Shown here: positions 12,963 through 22,650 of the stretch, one piece after another
Layout of the letters: every line of letters starts with the position of its first letter
Numbering within the stretch: the first letter of the stretch is position 1
Source of the DNA: Prunella strophiata
Lineage: Eukaryota; Chordata; Aves; Passeriformes; Prunellidae
NCBI GenBank assembly: GCA_036583965.1
Contig: JAZBQD010000028.1
Span: 1,240,001 to 1,304,000, forward strand
Direction: 5' to 3'
Length of the DNA: 64,000 bases
Notes under the pieces: model-generated
What the model was told of the DNA's origin: nothing
What the model saw: only the letters and a program-made list of their open reading frames with translations
Database searches by the model: none
Made by a program: the position numbers and the translations under genes

Positions 12963-14929
12963 GGCTCCTGCTGCTGTGATGGAGGAGGAGGAGGAGGCTG
13001 GGCAGGGAGAGAGGCAGAGAAGAGGGGGTTTGGAAGAACTCCTAGTAAGGGAAGGGCCAACTTGGCAGTGGTTTCTCTTACCCCAGCAAGTCATTCCCTG
13101 CTGAGCAGCTTCCCAATAGCCACTAAAGCTTCTGTGCTGCCATATTCCCCTGCCTCCTTGGGAAGAGACCCTGGAGAGGAGCCATCATTCCTATTTCTCC
13201 TCAGTGGCATTTTGCAGAGCAGAATGGACAGTCCTTCAGCCCTGAAGAAGAGCTCTTTGAGCTGTTTCCTGAGGACCCAATCTCTTTGTGGCAGCAGATG
13301 TGGGATTGATTGAAGTCCATTTGCTTGGTGGTGTTAGCTGTGGAAAACTTGATGGAAATGTTCTAATGCACTTTTCAATTCCAAATATGTGGTAGGATTT
13401 ATGCAATTTATGCTACCTAATGCAGGAGCCATAGGAGAGCCTTGGAGCAAAGTGTTCCTAGACTCTGGTAGGTCTGTGGTGATGTCTCAAGCCATGTTCT
13501 CACCAGGACTTTGAGACTAAATATCTCAGCAGTGCAGAACAGATCCAGGGCTGGCTTCAGCTTCTGCTGCATTATTGATGAGTATGTGAAAGCACTGAAA
13601 AATGTGACAGACTTTGGGTTAGGTCCTCAACACAGCATTGCTTCTCATGAGATGAAATGTGAGCATGTCCCTCTGAGAGAGGAATGCACACCCTGGAAGC
13701 TGTGGGATAATGGCACACATAAAGAGAAGTGAGGATGTTCTGCTGGTGGTGGGTTTGATTTCATATCCCCCCAAGAGGATCATTTCTGCCAGTGATCTGC
13801 AAGCTCTCACAGCCATGGCAGCGTGGTTCAGAGCAGTTTGAAAACATTTGAATTGCTTTTTGTGTGGGGTTTTGCAAGGCAAGGTTTTGCTTGGGAGTGT
13901 AGAGAATCAGGAGTCCCTCCAGGCCCTCTGGAGAGGTCACACTGGCAGCACAGAGTCTCCTTTTTGCCAAAGTGAGCACTCAACAAAGAGGTCAAGTGAA
14001 GATACAGCTCACATTCCCTTTTTCTGCCCTGTGCTCAGCCCACACAGGTAGTGATGTGCAGGGGCTTAGCACCACTCCTACATCTCTAAAGCATTTTGGC
14101 CTTGTCACTGAGGGTGGTTGTGGGACCCTCAGGCTGGGAGGAGCAGCAAGGGATGCTCAGAGGCCCCAGGGGTTGTGTGTGGCTGGGAGAAGACAGCATG
14201 GCAGGGCCCCAGTTTCTCTTACATACTGATGAAGATCTGGGCACCAGTTTCTCTTCCCTACTGATGAAGCTCTGTACTTTGCTAGTGGGAAAAGGTTTGA
14301 TCTTGTTGTCTGAAAAATAAGTGAGAGTTTTCCTCTTGGTTTGCATGAGAGCAGGTCTGGGAGTGAAGTTTCCATAAAGGGGACTGTTGTGCATCTGGAC
14401 GTTCTGTCCACCTGGGCTTATGTTGCTATAAAAATCAGTAATTGCTTTGTACTGAAGGCATGTGAGGGTCCTGAGGCTCAGGTCCAGCCTTCCCCACATC
14501 CCTGTGTACACAGCAACTGATCTCTTCTTTTTAATTCTCCATTCACAAATACATGCCTGGAACAGCACTTTGGCAGGGGACAAAGCCCAGCTCTGCTGCT
14601 GTCTCAGCCCTGCATGTGCATCCAGCAAACAGCTCTGTCTGGCCATGCCTGAGCCCAGGAATCTGCTCTGGGTGCTGGTCCCGGCTGTTTTCAGCCTGCA
14701 CATGAGCTGTCTGTGCCTCCAAACCCTGTCTGTGCCTTGGGAATGCAGTCCCAGCTGGGAATGGGGGTGCAGCTGGGGATCCATCCCTGGGCTGTGCTCT
14801 GGCACCTCTGGCAGTCCAGGGACACAGCCACTGCTGCCTGCTGCAGATGTGAGAGCACATCTGTCTGGGCTCTGCTGCTGTGTCCAGAGCCTGTGTGAGT
14901 GAGGGGCAGCTTCCACCAGCAGCTGCCAA
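12963..14929. other. Intergenic, nothing recognised
   Basis: Includes a 276-codon minus frame (14086-14916) with no domain, running up to the CR1; judged chance. Confidence 0.5.
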
Positions 14930-15410
14930 GGACAGAATTCACAGAATTCACAGAATTCACAGGATGACCAGGATGACCAGGTTGGAAGAGACCTTCAAGA
15001 TCATCGAGTCCAACCCATGCCCCAACATCCTCAACTAAACCCTGGCACCCAGTGCCACATCCAGGCTTTGTTAAACACATCCAGGGGTGGTGACTCCACC
15101 ACCTCCCCAGGCAGGCCATTCCAGAACTTTCTCATTCTTTACATGAAAACCTTTTTCCTACTATCCAACCTATATCTCCCTTGATGCAGCTTCAGACTGT
15201 GTTCCTCTGGTTCTGTCAGTGCTGCCTGGAGAAAGAGCCCAACCCCAGCTGAGCACAGGCACCTTTCAGGAGCTGTACAGAGTGATGAGGTCACCCCTGG
15301 GTCTCCTTTTCTCCAGGTTAAACACTCCAGCTCCCCCAGTCATTCCTCTCAGGGCTTGTGTTCCAAGCCCTTCAGTGCTCTCCACTCTGCACTGGCCAGC
15401 TGGCAGGAGG
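14930..15410 (-). mobile_element. CR1 LINE 3' fragment
   Basis: Minus orientation. The low-coordinate end shows three ACAGAATTC-type units, the complement of the CR1 terminal octamers, then the conserved GAAGAGACCTTCAAGATCAT and CCACCACCTCCCCAGGCAGG blocks. It is the same subfamily as 49436-49746. Confidence 0.93.
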
Positions 15411-16493
15411 AGCTGCTCTCTTCCTTCTCCTGGGGAGAAGATGGGAGCAGCTGGCAATGCATTTTTGGGTTGTCAGTGGAGAGGTGTTTATATTGAAGAG
15501 TAAAGTATTATTGCTCTTGCACAGTCCTGGCTTTGGTAAAACCAGATGGGTTTGAAGTAAATAAGGACTTCCTTGGTCAAACGTAATTAGAAGCTGAAAT
15601 TCATGTGTTTGAAGTGCTGTGAGTAATCCTCTGCTTTCTGAAGAAAGATCTTTTTTTTTTTTTACTGGACACTAGTGACTCGCAATGGATTCCCACAGTA
15701 CTGGTTGGATAGAGGACAAGCAGATCATATAAAAAGTCACCTTTGGTTTGAAATTAAGGCAATGAAAAATGAGTGTCTTGTACTAAAAGTGTTGCTGGAG
15801 ATTGTTGGCCAAGTATTACAGTCTCACTTTCCTATTTTTAAAACTCTCTCACCAGCTGTGATGTGACCCTGCCTTCCACACCCACAACAGAAAAAAAGCC
15901 CTTACTGATTAGAAACAGGAAATAATAAAACTCACTAACCACAAATATTTTCAAAGACACAAAATAAACAAGCAGAGATAGTGGGAAATAGATATTTCCT
16001 GCTGATCTCCTTTCAGCACAGTAACCATAGCTAATAATTATAGTCACTGGGGATTTATAGCTTTTAGAGGGAATGTATGTTTTTAAGATGATGCTGTCAA
16101 ACTGCAGTAAAATATTTTCATCACAGTCTCTCCCAGCATAGCAACAAGGTGGCCATGAGTGCCATGAGATGCATTGCTGACACCTTCTAGAAGCACAAGA
16201 GCACTTCAGGCCTGGTCTGGGGCAGGGAGCTGCTCCCCTGCTGGTCACACTGGTGTCCAGTGGAGGCTCCCCTGGTGGGTGCAGCTGTGGGGGCTTTCAT
16301 GGGATGGGGGTTTTTATCTGAACTCAGCTGTATTTGTGACAGTAAACTGGGAAGATCTTTAGTGTCTTTTCTCTGGCAGGATACTGCAGTTTTCTTTGCC
16401 TGCTTGGTTTCCCTAGCCATGAGTATTCTGTGTGCTTCGCTGCCATGGTTTGCTTGGGCTGGCCCCACCTCCCACTCTCCTCTGGACCTTTGC
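15411..16493. other. Intergenic, nothing recognised
   Basis: AT-richer sequence with one poly-T near 15650. No gene seen. Confidence 0.6.
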
Positions 16494-16566
16494 AGTGGGA
16501 TGAGGATGAGGATGAGGATGATGATGATGATGATGATGATGATCATGATGATGATGATGATGATGT
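16494..16566. repeat. (GAT)n / (GATGAG)n microsatellite
   Basis: GGATGA units passing into ATG repeats with one C interruption (GATCATGATG). Confidence 0.95.
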
Positions 16567-16659
16567 GTATTTTTCACATTGGTGATCACTCCAAAGGGCC
16601 CTATCAAGGGAAGTCTTCATTTTCAGGCAGAGGGTGGAGACTGAGGTTGAGGTTTGTGC

Positions 16660-16960
16660 AATTCTGTGTCTTTACCCGACCTCTGGCCCGCCTTGCCTCC
16701 CTGCAGCCGCTTGTCTCTCCTGCCACCCTCACGCCGCTGCTCCTAATGGCTCTTCTGGATAAAAGGGAAAGCTTCCCAGAAAAGATGCTAAACCCGGAGG
16801 TGCTGGTTTTCAGCACCTCATCCAACAGATCTCGCTGCACAATGAGCCCTCCGAGCTGCGGGGCCGTTCATTAGTACGCGCCGTGTTTGTTTAAGAGCTC
16901 CCTGCTCTTTTATTTCGGCCGTGAGCAATTTCTGACTGCCCTTCAGATGAAAAACGGGCA
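16660..16960. promoter_or_regulatory. Candidate conserved non-coding block downstream of the HES-like gene
   Basis: Non-repetitive, CpG-bearing stretch with TCATTAGTACGCGCC (near 16869) and TTTATTTCGGCCGTG (near 16909). It is about 1 kb past the HES-like 3' end and contains no coding frame I trust. Confidence 0.25.
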
Positions 16961-17518
16961 CCAAATGTTGCCAGCAACTGAACAGATTTGTCCCAGTCTC
17001 CTTGGTCCAGTTCACAGGGAGTTTTACCTTCTGCCCTCTAGATGATCTTTGTGACTCAGTTATCAGCAAAAGCTGTTAAACCCAGCTCCCTATTTCCTTC
17101 ATAACTTCGAAAGTGTTCCTGTGATCCCGGCAAGGCTGTCTGTGTGTGTGGTGAATGCTGCTTTCCTACAAAGTATCAGGGGCAACCCCCAAACCAGCCC
17201 TTTCAGCTGCATTGAGGAAAACCTGTTTGTGAAAGAAGCAAATAAAAGCAGATGCTCAAACACTCTTTATTCAGAGTACACGGGACAAGGCTGGGAGAAA
17301 TGTCAGTCGTTATTTTCAAAAGGTTTATTTAGAACTTTCAGTTATGGAAACAAAAAAAAAATATCCCTAAATATAACTATATGTAACATATATACATAAA
17401 ACATATATATATATACATGTACTCACAAGCTTGAGAGCAATGCCAGGGTTGGGAACAGCAAAACCAGAGAGCATTTCTAAGCAGCTTAAAAAGTCCAGAC
17501 CAAGTCTCTCCTTTTCTC

Positions 17519-17520
<2 letters not shown>

Positions 17521-17559
<39 letters not shown>
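17521..17559. repeat. Poly-T, 39 bp
   Basis: Uninterrupted T39 about 175 bp beyond the candidate HES-like polyadenylation signal; on the gene strand it is poly-A. Confidence 0.95.
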
Positions 17560-17733
17560 CTCCTAATAATTGCAGCACTTTTACAGGACTCCTACACTGC
17601 ACAGGGATTTAAAAATGAAAAGCAGAAGAGACCAGTTGCTTACCCTTTTATCCAACAAAGGGATCTCAATGGCTTATGTGAGATCTGAAGGTAAATTTGA
17701 TTCCAGAGAGGTCGTTGCTTGTTGTCTTGTATT

Positions 17734-17739
17734 TTTATT
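17734..17739 (-). terminator. Candidate polyadenylation signal of the HES-like gene
   Basis: AATAAA on the minus strand, 288 bp past the stop codon, giving a 3' UTR of about 300 nt. No strong GT-rich element is seen just after it. A further AATAAA at about 17325-17330 is an alternative. Confidence 0.45.
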
Positions 17740-17837
17740 AATAGAAAGTTAATGATTTTAGAATTTAAGACAAAAAAACTATATAATTATTATACACTAA
17801 AGAGCACGAGAGGATTCTAGACAATAATTTAGATGTA

Positions 17838-17983
17838 TCAAATAAATAAAAAATAATAGCAGCCTTCTACAATGCAGGCTACACATAGGTTTACTTCGGC
17901 TTGAAGTACCCGGGTCTTTAGTACACCTACAGGAACAGATTTGCTCCACAAGTGTTTTAAAGAGACATATCTATAAGATACAT
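17838..17983 (-). repeat. HES-like 3' UTR segment duplicated at 20902-21047; contains AU-rich element
   Basis: This 146-bp stretch lies inside the predicted 3' UTR and matches 20902-21047 in the same orientation with roughly a dozen substitutions. On the minus strand its end reads TTATTTATTTG, which contains the UUAUUUAUU nonamer linked to rapid mRNA decay. That would suit a short-lived HES transcript. Confidence 0.85.
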
Positions 17984-18026
17984 ATGTAAGAGTGTCTAAG
18001 GTTAGGACAAAAATTGAAAACGCACT

Positions 18027-18473
18027 TTACCACGGTCTCCACATATCTAATGACCCCATTCTGGGGCTGTTACGGGAAAAATTTGGCTGCAGAACCTGTC
18101 TGGGAGGTGCAGCATCAGCCTGGTTGAAAAGCAACAGCGAGGGCAGCTGGAAGGAATTTTTGGAAGCTTGCTTGTTCTCCGCAGGGCAGAGGCGCTCCTG
18201 TGCCGTGTTTGTGCCTCGAGTGCTGCCCTTAGGGCTCAGGGCACTTTTCTGCGCCAGGAGGGGCTGCTGGGACGGGCTCACGGCCCGGAGCGCTGCTCTG
18301 CCGGCTGTCCTCCCCAGACCTGGGCAGGGATTTGAGCAGGTGGTTCAGGAGGCGCGCCCCGAGGCTCTTGTCCATCCACTCGCAGGTGAGCAGCAGGTTG
18401 TGCACCTCGTGCATGCACTGGATGTAGCCGGTGCTGTACCTCTGCTGGGCCTCCAGACCCACCTTGGAGTCAG
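18027..18473 (-). CDS. HES-like gene coding exon 4 (Orange domain, WRPW) with internal frame shift
   Basis: The exon opens after a CCCGCACAG acceptor. The Orange domain (QQRYSTGYIQCMHEVHNLLL, then the LLNHLLKSLP helix) is read in one frame, which stops at 18229-18231. The +1 frame is open from about 18350 to 18027 and ends MWRPW-stop, the canonical TLE-binding tail. The switch must lie in 18232-18350, most likely after KSLP (below 18325). This is a GC-rich stretch with short C and G runs near 18312-18316 and 18257-18262. A consensus indel error is the simplest explanation. A true frameshift would remove the WRPW motif. Confidence 0.85.
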
Positions 18474-19601
18474 CTGTGCGGGACAGGAGACAAAGGGTGA
18501 GCGGGGCAGAGTCACCGGGGTGGTCACTGCCGAAGCCTCTGGGCTTTAGAGATGCTCTGTGTGCGGGGGGAAGGTGAGCAGGGGGTGATCCCTGTGCCCT
18601 ACTGCCCGGCGCCGGGGCAAAACTGCACCAAAAAGCAGAAATCGGCTCTGGAAGGAACAAGCGCTTTCCGTGGATTAAGCAGCGCCCGGCTCCATCTCCC
18701 CATCTAGTGGAGAAAGACAAACCCCGGCAGCAGCCTGGGCCTGGGCGGTCTGAACGGTGCTTGTGCCAGGGGAGCAAACCCGCCGGCATCGGGCAAGGGA
18801 CCGGGCACAGGGCAAGGGACCGGGCACTCACCCATCATCTTGCTGCTCTGGATGTTCTGGAGGTGCTTCACTGTCATTTCCAGGATGTCTGCTTTTTCCA
18901 GTTTAGACTGCTGATAGGGAAAGGACGCAGCAGTCAGAGGCAAAGAAGGGTTTGCACCATGCCCAGTTTCTCTAAAGATGTGGCATTTCCCTTCCTCCCC
19001 CCACAACCCAATTTCCCACTAGCAGAAGGACAAAAAGCAGCATAAAATGAGCACTTACATCCAGGTGAAATGCACCCACAACAGTCTCCTTCAGCTGGTC
19101 TAAGCAGTTATTAATCCTTTCCCTTCGCTTCCGCTCAATGAGGGGTTTCCTTAACTGGCAGAGGAAAGGAGCAGGAAAAATCACAGTTGATATTTTAATT
19201 GCCTCTCCCTGCTGCAGTTCAGCAATGCCAGCACAGGGTGACACAGTGCTCAGCAAGGACAAGATGTGGATGGAGCATGTGCCAGCTCCAGCCACGGCCC
19301 ATCCCTGAGGTGGCATCACCTCTCCCTTCTCTCACTTCCAATCATTTCAAACACAGAAACTCATTTCACCCGATCAAAACAGAGAGAAGACATAGAAAAG
19401 AAGCAGAAAAACACCCACATGAGTTAAATTCAGAAAAAAACCCATATTTCTAATGGGAGAAAAAGCGTTGTCCCCTTCCTGCGTCCTGGAAGCAGTGGCC
19501 CGGCACCTCTCATTCACAAGCCCGGCTCAGGGGACACTTACCTTCCTCTCCTCCTTGGTGCTGGCCACCTTGTGCGTGCCGCTGGTGGCCGCGGCCGTCA
19601 T
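18027..19601 (-). CDS. HES-family bHLH-Orange transcriptional repressor, HES6/Her8-like, four exons, frame error in last exon
   Basis: Four coding exons on the minus strand (19542-19601, 19059-19154, 18832-18910, 18027-18473), each bounded by GT-AG sites in compatible phase. Exon 1 starts at an ATG after a TATA promoter. The protein has a short N-terminus, then a basic region with the family proline (RKPLIERKRRERIN), a helix-loop-helix ending SKLEKADILEMTVKHL, an Orange domain containing YIQCMHEVH and LLNHLLKSLP, and a terminal MWRPW. By family knowledge WRPW recruits Groucho/TLE and the protein represses neurogenic or segmentation genes in the nucleus. The Orange domain is closest to HES6 from memory, while the basic region recalls fish/frog Her8/HES8; it is not HES5 or HES1. 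The exons sum to 682 nt, one more than a multiple of three: the Orange frame stops at 18229 without WRPW (about 159 aa), and the WRPW frame is +1. With the frame repaired, length would be about 226 aa, normal for the family. Confidence 0.9.
18832..18910 (-). CDS. HES-like gene coding exon 3 (helix 2)
   Basis: Seventy-nine bases, entering in phase 0 and leaving in phase 1. It encodes QSKLEKADILEMTVKHLQN and onward, the invariant helix 2 of HES proteins. The donor is GTGAGT. The split codon (G+CT, Ala) joins exon 4 in frame. Confidence 0.92.
19059..19154 (-). CDS. HES-like gene coding exon 2 (basic region, helix 1, loop)
   Basis: Ninety-six bases, 32 codons, phase 0 at both ends. The acceptor is a pyrimidine tract ending TGCCAG and the donor is GTAAGT. 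It encodes the basic region with the KP pair, the RRERIN DNA-contact motif and helix 1 into the loop (ending GAFHLD). This is the same exon split as in other HES genes. Confidence 0.92.
19542..19601 (-). CDS. HES-like gene coding exon 1
   Basis: Sixty bases encoding 20 residues (MTAAATSGTHKVASTKEERK). The exon ends on AAG followed by GTAAGT, a consensus donor, in phase 0. The low-complexity Ala/Thr start is usual for HES proteins. The ATG is the first in the predicted transcript after the TATA box at 19768-19775. Confidence 0.88.
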
Positions 19602-19611
19602 CCTGGCTCCG

Positions 19612-19700
19612 GCGGGACGGGACGGGACGGGACGGGACGGGACGGGACGGGACGGGACGGGACGGGACGGGACGGGACGGGATGGGAAGGGAAGGGAAGG
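19612..19700. repeat. (GGGAC)n pentanucleotide repeat in the HES-like 5' UTR
   Basis: About 13-14 uninterrupted GACGG units (to 19680) followed by a GATGG unit and three GGGAA units. The repeat lies between the predicted transcription start (near 19745) and the ATG (19601), so the mRNA carries the C-rich complement. The plus strand has tandem GGG tracts able to form G-quadruplexes on the template strand of this gene. Length polymorphism is likely. Confidence 0.9.
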
Positions 19701-19767
19701 AGACGCTCGGGCAGTGGCTCGCTCCCCTTCCAGATGGGCTCTTTGCTGCTCCGCTGCTCCTCGGCTG

Positions 19768-19775
19768 TATTTATA
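19768..19775 (-). promoter_or_regulatory. TATA box of the HES-like gene
   Basis: The minus strand reads TATAAATA about 170 bp upstream of the ATG. A start site near 19745 is expected, giving a 5' UTR of about 140 nt. HES1 and HES5 promoters are also TATA-driven. Confidence 0.75.
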
Positions 19776-19822
19776 ACCCCAAATTAGCATCTGAAAGGCA
19801 ACTTTCCTTGGCGGGACTTCTT

Positions 19823-19834
19823 TTCCCACACGAG
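19823..19834 (-). promoter_or_regulatory. Overlapping CSL (RBPJ) site and N-box
   Basis: The minus strand reads TGTGGGAA at 19823-19830, matching the YGTGGGAA CSL consensus, about 50 bp upstream of the TATA box. CSL sites sit at similar distances in Notch-driven HES promoters. On the plus strand CACGAG (19829-19834) fits the CACNAG N-box bound by HES repressors and overlaps the CSL site by two bases. Activation by Notch and autorepression at one place is inferred, not shown. Confidence 0.6.
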
Positions 19835-19863
19835 GGGTCGAGCCCAGAGGTTTGTGGCCATCA

Positions 19864-19870
19864 ATCAAAG
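19864..19870 (+). promoter_or_regulatory. Possible TCF/LEF site
   Basis: ATCAAAG matches the WWCAAAG TCF/LEF core and lies about 95 bp upstream of the HES-like TATA box. A seven-base match is weak evidence on its own. Confidence 0.3.
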
Positions 19871-20159
19871 ATGACAGGTCACTGCTTCTTTTCAATGACC
19901 ACGCCGGCCCCCCCCAAACGGCGACAGATGTCCAGCCTCCGACGCTGGGCTCTGGAGGGATCCTTTGTTCAGGAAGAAGGGGAGGAAAATGGGCGCGCTC
20001 GGAGCAGCTTGCACGGCTCCTCGTTCAATTTGCACAGATTCCCAGGGAGGGACACAATAGGCGGGAAGCGGTTGAATTACACCTGGGAAAATGCCCTCTA
20101 CTCATCTTTTTCTCCTCTATCTCCTTGAAGTGATGCCTATTTTTACCTGCTAACCTGAC

Positions 20160-20410
20160 CCCACTCGTTTCACATCATTGCAACAGCCTCTTAATTTAAT
20201 AATAGAGTACTTCAGCTAGGAGTTCCTGCTCCCAGGGATTCGTATTACACGGAAATGATGATCGATTAAAAACTGTTGACAGCAGACACCCGAAGGAAGG
20301 TTGTTTCCATCACAGAAATCCTCTAGGGAAAACATGGGAACTTGATTTACCTCCTGGGAACCTGAATTATCTGTTGCACCTGGGTGAATGTAGGTAATGT
20401 GCAACTCTTC
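20160..20410. promoter_or_regulatory. Candidate upstream enhancer of the HES-like gene
   Basis: Non-repetitive block about 0.6-0.8 kb upstream of the ATG. It has a CSL-type ATGGGAA (20334-20340), a CACCTG E-box near 20378, and a GATCGATTAAAA homeobox-like stretch near 20260. It looks unlike the surrounding diverged DNA, but conservation cannot be tested here. Confidence 0.3.
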
Positions 20411-20901
20411 TAGTTTTTGGCTGCTCTGCAGAATTTAATATTAAATTTACAGGGTATTGAAGATGCTAACAAACCTAGAAGTGAGTTAGTCCTGTGGAAG
20501 CTTTACTTCTTTGGGTTGTTTTCCCCCCATGCTGGGAAGCTTGGGTGGCTTTGTGAGGATGGGGGTTTGTCTGTTTGCTCCTCTGGAATGCTGGGGCAAG
20601 GGATGAGGGGCCTTTTGAGGAGGCTTGGTGTGGGGTGAGAACACACTTTTATACTTCCTCACTTCTGCCTGGCTTCGGGGAGAGTATGAAGGCGTTTTTC
20701 ATTACCTTGCATTTGCTTTCTGAAGCTGCTTTGCTAATGAGCAGGATTTGGCAATGTCCTGTTGAGTCCCACAGGTTTGGATTGGTGTTGAATGTGTCAC
20801 CTTATTGGAGATGAAGAAGCTGCAGCAGTTCAGAAGCACTGCAAACCCTCCCAATGCACTGGGGGGATTTCCCAGCTCCCGGGAAAAATCAATATTTTTG
20901 T

Positions 20902-21047
20902 TCAAATAAATAAAAAATAACAGCAGCATTCTACAATGCAGGCTACACATAGATTTACTTCAGTCTGAAGTACCCAGGTCTTTAGTACACCTACAGGAAT
21001 GGATTTGCTCCACAAGTGTTCTAAAGAAACATATCTGTAAGACAGAT
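20902..21047 (-). repeat. Second copy of the HES-like 3' UTR segment
   Basis: Direct copy of 17838-17983, about 1.3 kb upstream of the HES-like ATG. The similarity stops sharply at both ends. No bHLH, Orange or WRPW coding remnant is visible on the minus strand beyond it, so it is a lone fragment. It could be the remnant of a lost tandem paralogue or a small segmental duplication. Confidence 0.85.
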
Positions 21048-22239
21048 GGCGCCGTGGCTGCAGGGCCCTCTGCCCCTGCAGCTCTGGGTGGGGACGTTCC
21101 CCAGTGCCAGCAGCGAGGACATCACGTTGTTCCTTGCTCAAGCACCGTGTGGGTGTGAGTGTGTTTGCTTGTGTGTCAATGCAAACATACCTGCAGCACG
21201 TCTGCACACCCTGCTGCCTGTGCTCATCACCAAAACATGTCCCCAGCCATGGGACCTGTTTGTCAATCACATGCAGAGCTGGGGTGCAGTTCCTTGGTTT
21301 TGTAAGTGCCCTACTTTGGCAATGGCCCGGGACAAGCTGAGGTGGTGGTTGTGCTGCGAGAGGGTTGGGAGGGGAAGGTTCATAACTTATCCTTTGTTCC
21401 AGGTAAAGGAGTGAGATTCTTATCTCTGATGTGTTGTCTTCAGAGACAGCAAAAGGAGATCCCACCACCCTGTGCAGGAGGCCCTCACATCAGTCAGCCC
21501 AGGCTCCTCACCTGTGAAGACTCCTTTGGTTTTCCAAGCTTTTTCCAGTCCAAGGAAATGGATTGTTGCTGATATTTAGAAAAGGCATAGCTGAGGCCAA
21601 ATGATTCCAGCAGCTCGGCCTGGAGGAGGCAGAGCTGGGCTGGGGCAGGGGGCACAGAGCACACTCTGTGTTTTGTGCCCAGGCTGGCAGTGCCTGCCCA
21701 TCTCCCTCCACCTCGTGCAACAAGCAGCACCTTCCCAAGGCACTCAGGGCAGCAGGGAGAAGCTGAGATCACCTCAGCTCCAGGCCCAGCTGAGCACAGC
21801 AGGGGTGTCAGCAAATCCAGAATTACCTAAAAGCTCTGCAAAGCGTGTCCCGTGCCTGCTGGCACTGCTGCAGGGTGCAGTGTGTGCCCCCATGTTGGTG
21901 GCCCGGAGTCTGGCCAGCGCCCGGTGCCACCAGGACAGCTCTCTCAGTGTCTGTGATGGCAGCACCTCCTTCCTCAGCCTCTCTCCTTTCCTTGGCCTCC
22001 ACTGGTGGCTGCTGCCTCACCCTCCCTCCTGCCCCCTTTGTCCTGCGAGCTGCCCGGGCTCCGGGGCTGTTGCCTGGGACCACCGAGCGAGGCGGTGGCC
22101 AGGGGGACACCGGGCTGGGAGGGGAGGCCCCGGGTGCCCAGCCCCGGCCCGTGCCCAGCCCAGCCGAGCATCTGAGCCCCTTGGCTTGCCCACGGGCATC
22201 TGCTGCGGGCAAGCTCATTTCAAGGTTCATTTGTAAGAC
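21048..22239. other. Intergenic upstream of the HES-like gene, nothing recognised
   Basis: GC-rich in 21850-22200 with long overlapping frames on both strands, which is expected from composition. No domain recognised. Confidence 0.5.
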
Positions 22240-22616
22240 AGCGCCGCAGTGAAAAAGAAGAGCAGCTTTGGCTGTAAACAGTTATTTTACACCTCTCAGT
22301 CACGGCAAAAGCCTTTATTTCGGAGGCGGGGGTGCGGGCGGGAGAGCTGCCCTGGCTTTGGGCAAGGCTGACATCTGTGCCGGGGATTGCAGGGACCCAA
22401 CAGCCCCATGCTAATGAGCATTACAGGAGCTTTCTGCGAATTCCCGCTTTCCTTTTGCGTTGCCACTGCCAGGTTTCACTGAAAACACTGAAAAGGGGAT
22501 TCTCCTTTGTAAACAAAGCCTCCTTTTTTTTCCTGGGCTTTCCAAAAAAAAAAAAAAAAACAAACAAAAAACGAGAGAGGGGTGAGCGCTGCTTAGAGTT
22601 TTCTCTCTCTCTCTCT

Positions 22617-22650
<34 letters not shown>

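Noticed and set aside
14086..14916. 276-codon minus-strand frame
   Set aside because: Long but without recognisable domain, and low-complexity toward its start; treated as chance.
18027..19601. Reading the bHLH gene as HES5 or HES1
   Set aside because: The basic/helix 1 sequence and the YIQCMHEVH Orange motif differ from both as remembered; HES6/Her8-like fits better.
21048..21468. A second HES gene upstream of the copied 3' UTR segment
   Set aside because: No bHLH, Orange or WRPW sequence on the minus strand there.
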